NCBI GenBank assembly: GCA_964479535.1 | Contig: CAYZMM010000004.1 | Span: forward strand, 124,001 to 188,000 | Direction: 5' to 3' | Source: S015-6 sp964479535 | GTDB taxonomy: Bacteria > Desulfobacterota > DSWW01 | Length of the DNA stretch: 64,000 nucleotides | Part shown: one piece after another, positions 58,981-64,000 of the stretch | Layout: every line of letters begins with the position of its first letter | Position numbering within the stretch: the first letter of the stretch is position 1 | Translations under genes and position numbers: made by a program | Notes under the pieces: model-generated | The model's database searches: none | What the model was told of the DNA's origin: nothing | The model's input: the letters and a program-made list of their open reading frames with translations, nothing else

Positions 58981-59694
58981 CTATATCGAAAAATACGGCG
59001 TCGTGACGATGTACTTCACGTGGAAAAAGATCCTCAGGACGATCTTGCCGACCACCCCGAACATGAGCAGCACAAAACTCCAGGCGATCAGGTGCCTCGC
59101 AAGGCCCATCTTCCGGTAGAGCTCACGATGGGCCAGGGCCGGAAGAAGGAGTCCGATCACGAAATAGGCCGCCAGCAGTGAAATCCCCACCGCGTTGGGG
59201 AGATTGACCAGGGCCTGCTCCGCGACCTTTTCTACGGCCCAGTCCTCCCAGGGCCAGTAGAAGTGCCAGTTCGGGCCGCGAAGGAACTGGCCGATGAAGA
59301 TGAGCACGAACCACATCAGGTACCCGAACAGGAACAGGGGGACCACGAGCGGTCGGTCGCGCAGGGAGTACCTCCCGACGCCCCTCGGGTTCGGGTCGAG
59401 ATAGGGGAGCAGGGCCAGGCCCAGAATGATCAGCAGCGGTGCGCCCACTCCGGCAATCCAGGGGTCGAAATAGACGAGGAGGTCCTGAAGTCCGACGAAG
59501 TACCAGGGCGCCTTTGCCGGGTTCTCGGTCCAGTTCGGATCCGCAACCGCCTTGAGCGGCGCGTCGATGGTGAAGGACCAGACGATCAGGACCAGCGTGG
59601 CCACCAGAACGGCAAGGAACTCCTTGAACACGAGGTCCGGGAAGGCGAAGACCTCACCCCCATCCGCCCCTTTCTTCTTGTCAGCCGAGTTCAT
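58981..59694 (-). CDS. cytochrome b C-terminal domain (subunit IV-like)
   Basis: The protein (about 237 residues from the ATG at 59694, 243 from 59712) is the C-terminal half of a cytochrome b: TENPAKAPWYFVGLQDLLVYF (APWYF replacing PEWYF at the quinol site) and IILGLALLPYLDPNPRGVGRYSLRDRP. Three to four further membrane helices follow (FLFGYLMWFVLIFIGQFL, AVGISLLAAYFVIGLLLP, WSFVLLMFGVVGKIVLRIFF). A preceding soluble N-terminus starts NSADKKKGADGGEVFAFPDL. The N-terminal half is a separate gene 177 bases upstream, as in b6f-type complexes. It works with that gene and the octaheme cytochrome. Confidence 0.9.
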   Translation of the reverse strand: MNSADKKKGADGGEVFAFPDLVFKEFLAVLVATLVLIVWSFTIDAPLKAVADPNWTENPAKAPWYFVGLQDLLVYFDPWIAGVGAPLLIILGLALLPYLDPNPRGVGRYSLRDRPLVVPLFLFGYLMWFVLIFIGQFLRGPNWHFYWPWEDWAVEKVAEQALVNLPNAVGISLLAAYFVIGLLLPALAHRELYRKMGLARHLIAWSFVLLMFGVVGKIVLRIFFHVKYIVTTPYFSI

Positions 59695-59737
59695 GCTCTT
59701 TCCCAACGCCATTACCGGGAAGCCGGCATCCCCCCGC

Positions 59738-59765
59738 AGGTCAAAGGTGAAAGGTCAAAGGTGAA
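59738..59765. repeat. tandem duplication of 14 bases
   Basis: AGGTCAAAGGTGAA occurs twice in succession in the gap between the two cytochrome b genes; the GGTCAAAGGTGAAAGG pattern is a frequent simple-repeat type in such genomes. No function is evident. Confidence 0.5.
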
Positions 59766-59871
59766 AGGGCCGGTTCCTGTTCTGAAGAAGGCACTCTTAA
59801 AGGCAAACCAATCAGAGTCTCGATTCCGTGAAACTACTCCTTCCTCTCTCGATCCACCCCTTTCACCTTCT

Positions 59872-60627
59872 TCACAACGGTCTCGATATCCCCCCGTCCT
59901 TGCGCACCCGCCAGAAGTGGACGAACATCAGCACGCCGGCCACGACCGGAAGCAGCACGCAGTGAAGCACGTAGAACCGAAGCAGGGCGTTCGCCCCCAC
60001 GTCCGAATCCCCCAGCAGGAGAAAGCGCATGTCGTTGTCCGGGTGTATGCCGAGGAATTCGTGAAAGGGCCCGTCCGCACCGAGGAAGGGGGTCGCCGCC
60101 GCCATCTTCGTTCCCACCGTGATGGCCCACAGTGCGATCTGATCCCAGGGAAGAAGGTATCCCGTAAAACTCAGCAGCAGGGTGACCACCAGCAGCATCA
60201 CCCCCACGACCCAGTTGAACTCACGCGGAGGCTTGTACGAGCCGGTGAGAAAGACCCGAAGCATGTGCAGCATCACCAGGAGCACCATCGCGTGGCCGGC
60301 CCACCGGTGCATGTTCCTCAGGAACATGCCGAACCGGACCGTGTGCTCCAGCAGCTTCATGTCCAGGTACGCGTACTCGGGCACCGGCCGGTAGTAGAAC
60401 ATGAGCAGGATGCCGGTGACCGTCTCCACGAGAAACATGAAGAAGGTCAACCCCCCGAGGCAGAAGGTGAAACGGACCTTCAGGGCGTCCCGGGGAAGGG
60501 TGACCGGATGGAGGTGCAGGATGGAGTTGGAGACCGTGGCAAGGGCCCGGTTCCGGGGTGTGTCCTCGAACCGGTGCCGGAAGACGGATCGCCAGAGCTG
60601 GCTCTCGGTTATTCGTTTCCAGGCCAT
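59872..60627 (-). CDS. cytochrome b N-terminal domain
   Basis: The 251-residue membrane protein has four helices with the heme-b ligand pattern of bc/b6f complexes: NMHRWAGHAMVLLVMLHMLRVFLTG and, 80 residues on, YVLHCVLLPVVAGVLMFVHFWRV (His pairs about 14 apart). It also has the characteristic GYLLPWDQIALWA. The ATG at 60627 follows AGGCGGTGTGGCC. It forms with subunit IV a split cytochrome b. It is preceded by the TorD-like chaperone gene, 11 bases away. Confidence 0.92.
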   Translation of the reverse strand: MAWKRITESQLWRSVFRHRFEDTPRNRALATVSNSILHLHPVTLPRDALKVRFTFCLGGLTFFMFLVETVTGILLMFYYRPVPEYAYLDMKLLEHTVRFGMFLRNMHRWAGHAMVLLVMLHMLRVFLTGSYKPPREFNWVVGVMLLVVTLLLSFTGYLLPWDQIALWAITVGTKMAAATPFLGADGPFHEFLGIHPDNDMRFLLLGDSDVGANALLRFYVLHCVLLPVVAGVLMFVHFWRVRKDGGISRPL

Positions 60628-60638
60628 GGCCACACCGC

Positions 60639-61343
60639 CTACGCAGACAGCAGGGTCTGGAGATAGGCCAGGTCCGCGCCGAGGTAGCGGCAGGTCAGCC
60701 TCACCAGTTCCCGGTAGAAGACGACCGCCTCCCGGCACGCATCCCCGGGAAGCCGTTCATGGATCTTCTCCAGCCTTTCGGACACCTGTCCCATCCAGGT
60801 GAGGGGGTGCCTCTTCAGGAAGTCCTTCTGGGCCCGCCGATAGCTGACGGGGTCCGCATCGGTCTGCATGGCCAGGAGCTCTTTGAACGTGAGGTAGTGT
60901 AGAAACTCCATTTCCAGGCAGATGTGGTCCGGCCGCTCGTCCTGGGCGCCCTCGGCATAACTCAACCCGAAATGATTGTAGAAGAGGATGAGCTCCTTCA
61001 GGACCACCTTCCGGTCCTCCCTCCAGGCTCCTTCCACGAGTGCACAGGGCGGCCCGCCGGGACCGGACTCGAAGAGACGGACGAATTCCACCTCGATCCC
61101 TTCTTCTTCGACCTCTCCGGCCAGTGTGAGGCCCGTCCGCTCGCTCTCCTCCAGGGAGAAGCCGTAGGGGAGTTCGGCCGTCAAGGTTTCCAGGGCCTGC
61201 AACAGGGCCCCCTCCCTCGCCTGCTTTCGAAAGGACTCGTCCGGGTACCGGTACACCTCTGCCAGCACCGAATAGAGGCGGCTCCGGTTTCCGGAGCGCC
61301 TTTCCTGCTCCGTGCTCAAGGGCTTGCTCTGGATGTTCTCCAT
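60639..61343 (-). CDS. TorD/NarJ-type molybdoenzyme chaperone
   Basis: The 234-residue protein is an all-helical redox-enzyme maturation protein: RSRLYSVLAEVYRYPDESFRKQA, EFVRLFESGPGGPPCALVEGAW, DERPDHICLEMEFLHYLTFKELLAMQ. It has the E(Y/F)xRLF and PDHxxxELEFL signatures of the TorD family. Such chaperones bind the molybdoenzyme catalytic subunit and its Tat signal until cofactor insertion. It is five bases after the beta-subunit gene (61349), so its substrate is presumably the catalytic subunit encoded at the right edge of the window. Confidence 0.9.
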   Translation of the reverse strand: MENIQSKPLSTEQERRSGNRSRLYSVLAEVYRYPDESFRKQAREGALLQALETLTAELPYGFSLEESERTGLTLAGEVEEEGIEVEFVRLFESGPGGPPCALVEGAWREDRKVVLKELILFYNHFGLSYAEGAQDERPDHICLEMEFLHYLTFKELLAMQTDADPVSYRRAQKDFLKRHPLTWMGQVSERLEKIHERLPGDACREAVVFYRELVRLTCRYLGADLAYLQTLLSA

Positions 61344-61348
61344 GTTTT

Positions 61349-62491
61349 CTACGCCTTGGTCTGTTTTTCAGGGGGCCGTTCCAGCAGGGCCGGATCCTTG
61401 GTGAAGGGCTTGAACATGCCGGCCCATTCCCGTGCAATCAGGATGTCCATCAGCTCCGACTTTCCGCCGTTACGCACCTTGGTCATTTCGGTCTGCATGG
61501 TCTCCATGGCCTGCTCCACCTCGGGACCGAAAAGATAGCGCAGATAGGCCATCGGAATGCGGGGCTTGGACGTGTCGATCTTTCCCTCTTCGTCGATTCT
61601 CGGGGGCGAAAGAGGGGGCACGTAGAAGACGTTCGGCTCGGTGCCGTATTCGAGATGCAGGGGAAGGGCAACCTTCCAGACCTTCACGAGCTTGTGGATC
61701 GGCCCCTTCTCGTCGTCCAGGAAGCCCAGGAACCGGACCCGCCCGGTGCACTGCCTGGCACAGGCCGTTGCCACCTCCTGCTCCAGCCGGGGGTAGCAGA
61801 AGATGCACTTCATGCTCGTCTGGGTAATGAAGTTGAAGTAGATCACCTTGTACGGGCATGCCTCCAGGCAGAATCGATAACCCTTGCAGCGGTCCTGGTC
61901 GATCACGACCGCACCGTCCTCTTCCCGCTTGTAGATCGCGTTTCTCGGGCACGCATCGATGCAGGCCGCGTACGTGCAGTGGTTGCAGATACGGGGCAGA
62001 TAGAAGTAGAAGGCGTTCGGGTATTTCCCGCCGCCCTGGTCCTCATCCCAGTTCATGGCCCAGTCCGGCTCCGTGCCGTCCGGGTTGCGGGCTTCGAGGT
62101 GCTTGTCCCCCGCCTTCGCGGAGAAGACCTCCTCGAAGTTGAACTTCCACATGTCCCCGAAGTCCTTGCGCGTGGGGAGTTCTCCGCGTACCGGATCCCG
62201 CACCTTGCCGCCGAAGAGCACCTGGTATCCGCCGCCCTTGCGCTCCCAGTCCCTGGGGGAGCCTTTGCCCGGCTGCGTGTTCACCTTGTTCCACCACATG
62301 TATTCCCGGCCTTCGATCTGGGTCCAGAGGGTCTTGCATGCCATGGAGCAGAGCTGGCACCCGATGCACTTGTTCAGGTCCATCACCATGGCGACCTGGC
62401 GTTTGGATTCGCGGAGCTTCTCCTTGGAGGCCTGAAACTCGAGGGCAAGTTCCTTTTCCCTTTCGGTCAGATTCTTCTCGTCAACCGGCAT
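61349..62491 (-). CDS. four-cluster iron-sulfur (beta) subunit of a type II DMSO-reductase-family enzyme
   Basis: The 380-residue protein resembles the beta subunits of ethylbenzene dehydrogenase, selenate/chlorate reductase and NarH. Its Cys motifs are CIGCQLCSMACK, CNHCTYAACIDACP, CKGYRFCLEACP and CIFCYPRLEQEVATACARQC, which bind four Fe-S clusters. DLNKCIGCQLCSMACKTLWTQIEGREYMWWNKVNTQPGKG is particularly close to the EbdB/SerB group. The start at 62491 follows CAGGAGACAGAAA-type sequence. It passes electrons from the Mo-bis-MGD catalytic subunit to the heme-b gamma subunit. Confidence 0.94.
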   Translation of the reverse strand: MPVDEKNLTEREKELALEFQASKEKLRESKRQVAMVMDLNKCIGCQLCSMACKTLWTQIEGREYMWWNKVNTQPGKGSPRDWERKGGGYQVLFGGKVRDPVRGELPTRKDFGDMWKFNFEEVFSAKAGDKHLEARNPDGTEPDWAMNWDEDQGGGKYPNAFYFYLPRICNHCTYAACIDACPRNAIYKREEDGAVVIDQDRCKGYRFCLEACPYKVIYFNFITQTSMKCIFCYPRLEQEVATACARQCTGRVRFLGFLDDEKGPIHKLVKVWKVALPLHLEYGTEPNVFYVPPLSPPRIDEEGKIDTSKPRIPMAYLRYLFGPEVEQAMETMQTEMTKVRNGGKSELMDILIAREWAGMFKPFTKDPALLERPPEKQTKA

Positions 62492-62544
62492 TTTCTGTCT
62501 CCTGTCCTGACCTGCCTGAGGTCCCGATTCCGGTTTTGCTCACC

Positions 62545-63228
62545 TCAACCTTCCATCACGAGGCCGATCCACTCCTTGCTGAAGGACTTGACCCCGCCCC
62601 GCTCTCCGTTACCGCCTTCCCATGCAGCAAACCCCACCGTGACGGGCTTCGTGCCCGGCACCAGATTGACCGCCTCCTCAGCCACCTCGAGAGGACGTCC
62701 CAGAACCACGCACCAGGTGCCGTTCTTCCATTCCGAGCAGGAAACCAGGGAGGAGCGGTCGGTGTACAGGGAGGTGGAGAGGCCCTGGGCGACCTGGTTC
62801 TTCGGCTTCTCCTCGAAGTCCGGTCGCCAGTACCAGCTGTTCGTCGGGTATTCCTTGGAGCCCATCTCCTTGATCTGGGTCTTCTCCGGGTCCTTGAAGG
62901 GGAACAGAACGGCGATGCCGTCCGGGAAGGTGCCGATGTCCCCGATTTCGTAGTTCGGTTTCTCGCTCTTCCACGAGAACCAGAAGAAGACGTCCTTCCC
63001 GTTGTGGGCCCCCTTGACCTGGATCTCCTTCACGGCCCCGATCTTGTTCTCGTCAAAGGTGGCCTTGATGTAGGGAGACGGCTGGTTGGCCAGAGGCGTC
63101 GCAGACATCTCGATGCTCTTTGCGTCCAGGCCGGACCAGACGGCAGACCCGCATTGGAGAAGCTCCTCGCGGGAAGCGGATACCTTCTTGACGATCACGC
63201 TTTCCATCTTCTTTGCTTCCTCCGGCAT
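62545..63228 (-). CDS. heme-b (gamma) subunit of ethylbenzene dehydrogenase type
   Basis: The 227-residue subunit belongs to the EB_dh/DOMON-like family that binds a single b-type heme by Met and Lys (or His). Recognisable are LDAKSIEMSATPLANQP, KIGAVKEIQVKGAHNGKDVFFWFSWKSEKPN, GDIGTFPDGIAVLFPF and KNGTWCVVLGRPL. The order alpha-gamma-beta-chaperone differs from the usual alpha-beta-gamma. The ATG at 63228 (AAAGGAGGCACGGGAAA before it) is preferred to one at 63249. A palindrome of about 180 bases separates it from the catalytic-subunit gene. No signal peptide is seen; the heterotrimer probably travels via Tat with the catalytic subunit. Confidence 0.9.
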   Translation of the reverse strand: MPEEAKKMESVIVKKVSASREELLQCGSAVWSGLDAKSIEMSATPLANQPSPYIKATFDENKIGAVKEIQVKGAHNGKDVFFWFSWKSEKPNYEIGDIGTFPDGIAVLFPFKDPEKTQIKEMGSKEYPTNSWYWRPDFEEKPKNQVAQGLSTSLYTDRSSLVSCSEWKNGTWCVVLGRPLEVAEEAVNLVPGTKPVTVGFAAWEGGNGERGGVKSFSKEWIGLVMEG

Positions 63229-63270
63229 TTTCCCGTGCCTCCTTTCCATTGCTTGTGCTCGTAAGTCGGC

Positions 63271-63452
63271 AGGAAACGGTCGCTATGACTTCCTGACCGA
63301 GGCGCAGAGGTTCGGAGCTGTCCAGGGGTCCCTCTCCGATTTGCTTGGGCTCCGTCTCTCCCTCCCCCTACAAAGTCGCCCGGCACAAATCTCCGAGGGA
63401 CCCCTGGACAGCTCCGAACGCTAATACTTCGTGAAACATAGCGACATTTCCC
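63271..63452. repeat. long palindrome between alpha- and gamma-subunit genes
   Basis: Inner arms of 25 bases are perfectly complementary (63310-63334 and 63395-63419; core GGAGCTGTCCAGGGGTCCCT). Outer parts match imperfectly (AGGAAACGGTCGCTATG at 63271 and CATAGCGACATTTCC near 63437-63451). It lies in the middle of the oxidoreductase operon and could tune relative expression as an mRNA hairpin or partial terminator. Confidence 0.75.
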
Positions 63453-63462
63453 AGTCACGCCA

Positions 63463-64000
63463 CTAGACCTTCTGCACTTCTACCGCTACAGCCCGATCGA
63501 TCGGCTGCAGACACCAGTTCCACCGGTAGTAGTTCAGGTGGCCGTACCCGGCCGCCAGATCCAGCCATTTGATCATGCCCGGAATGGCCGTATCGTAACT
63601 CTTCCACCCCTTGAACTGGAAGGGCTCCCAGGCATGGTAGACGATCACCTGCCCGGGTTGCGTCCCCTTGCCGGGCCTTGCGGCCGGGCTGATCTTCACG
63701 TGGATCTGGAAGTCATCGAAGTCGTTGTACACCTTCACCAGATCCCCGTCCCGGATGCCCCGCTGCTTCGCGTCCTCCGGGTTCATGAACATGAAGGGAC
63801 GACCCTGATGGGTCCGAAGAAGCTGCTCGTCCGTGATCCAGATCGAATGAACGCTCCAGCGCTGGTGTCCGCTCGTCAGGGTCAGGGGATAGTCGCCGCC
63901 CATCTTCGGATTCGGCTTGTGCATGGGCATCGCTTCCCCTGCCTCGATGTACCAGGGGTGATCCAGGTAGAACTGCAGCCGGCGGTTGTACGTCGGGTAG
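63463..64000 (-). CDS. molybdopterin oxidoreductase catalytic subunit, C-terminal part
   Basis: The frame is open to the window edge, so the start lies beyond base 64000. The visible 178 residues are the C-terminal domain IV (molydop_binding) of a Mo-bis-MGD enzyme: YPTYNRRLQFYLDHPWYIEAGE, YPLTLTSGHQRWSVHSIWITDEQLLRTHQGRPFMFMNPEDAKQRGIRDGDLVKVYNDFDDF and VIVYHAWEPFQF. The phrase GHQRWSVHS...LLRTHQGRP is typical of type II DMSO-reductase-family catalytic subunits (ethylbenzene dehydrogenase, dimethylsulfide dehydrogenase, selenate and chlorate reductases, alkane hydroxylase). Substrate cannot be decided from this part. Confidence 0.93.
   Translation of the reverse strand, partial: YPTYNRRLQFYLDHPWYIEAGEAMPMHKPNPKMGGDYPLTLTSGHQRWSVHSIWITDEQLLRTHQGRPFMFMNPEDAKQRGIRDGDLVKVYNDFDDFQIHVKISPAARPGKGTQPGQVIVYHAWEPFQFKGWKSYDTAIPGMIKWLDLAAGYGHLNYYRWNWCLQPIDRAVAVEVQKV

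Noticed and set aside
1..64000. CRISPR arrays, tRNA or rRNA genes, phage or IS elements
   Set aside because: I looked for regularly spaced repeats, tRNA-like arms with CCA ends, rRNA-like stretches and transposase or integrase motifs and saw none; only isolated palindromic repeats are present. A covariance-model scan would be decisive for RNA genes.

Overview
This is a GC-rich window (clearly above 60% by eye) from a Gram-negative bacterium. It has LolA/LolCDE-type lipoprotein sorting genes, a TonB-dependent receptor, an outer-membrane barrel, many lipoproteins, succinate dehydrogenase, acyl-CoA metabolism, multiheme cytochrome c and a molybdenum oxidoreductase of the ethylbenzene dehydrogenase/selenate reductase class. 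The long imperfect palindromes and free RRSGxDRR motifs are what I associate with Desulfobacterota (former Deltaproteobacteria) and relatives. That assignment is an inference, as no rRNA or other marker is present. I saw no rRNA, tRNA, CRISPR, phage or intact insertion sequence.

Layout. 1-1346: end of a DnaJ/CbpA-type co-chaperone gene, then grpE. 1382-9684 (minus): a seven-gene run with a LolA-like protein, two MacB/LolC-type permeases, a LolD-like ATPase, an outer-membrane barrel, an SLC12-like transporter and a SHOCT lipoprotein. 9849-13968: a secreted alpha/alpha-barrel-like protein, a 47-residue basic protein, a DUF6616-like protein, a SMUG1 uracil-DNA glycosylase and an AsmA-like protein. 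14198-17843 (minus): radical SAM protein, TetR regulator and acyl-CoA dehydrogenase behind a promoter carrying a TetR-type palindrome. 17952-22416 (minus): a lipoprotein, a methyltransferase, an ATP-grasp-like protein and a DUF885 peptidase-like protein. 22549-25618: cyclophilin, TM2 protein, then a TetR gene and a Tat-exported nitroreductase-like protein sharing GTCACC-N4-GGTGAC operators. 25554-29499 (minus): transglutaminase, ABC ATPase and ABC permease with ATGA overlaps.

30061-32667: two secreted Cys-rich proteins with an unrecognised repeated domain. 32780-35785 (minus): sdhA, sdhB without an adjacent membrane anchor, and a small metallopeptidase. 36167-39182: two tandem paralogous metallophosphoesterase lipoproteins. 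39224-40024 (minus): an enoyl-CoA hydratase. 40134-46400: the most interesting accessory unit, with a THEP1-like NTPase, a ModE-type regulator, a double-ABC ATPase, two small membrane proteins resembling ECF S and T components, a lipoprotein and a TonB-dependent receptor, and two ModE-like boxes at the two promoter regions. I read it as a candidate molybdate/tungstate import route unlike ModABC. 46534-49367: an orphan 595-residue protein and a SurA-N/thioredoxin-fold lipoprotein. 49671-53162: radical SAM, glycosyltransferase, sulfotransferase and HAD genes. 53255-56443: a large beta-helix lipoprotein.

56658-64000 (minus) is one respiratory locus. It encodes the molybdopterin catalytic subunit (cut by the window edge), a heme-b gamma subunit, a four-cluster Fe-S beta subunit, a TorD chaperone, a split cytochrome b and an eight-heme cytochrome c. 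The Mo-type import genes, the molybdoenzyme, the acyl-CoA genes and SDH would fit a respiratory or hydrocarbon/organic-acid oxidising anaerobe, but that link is inference.
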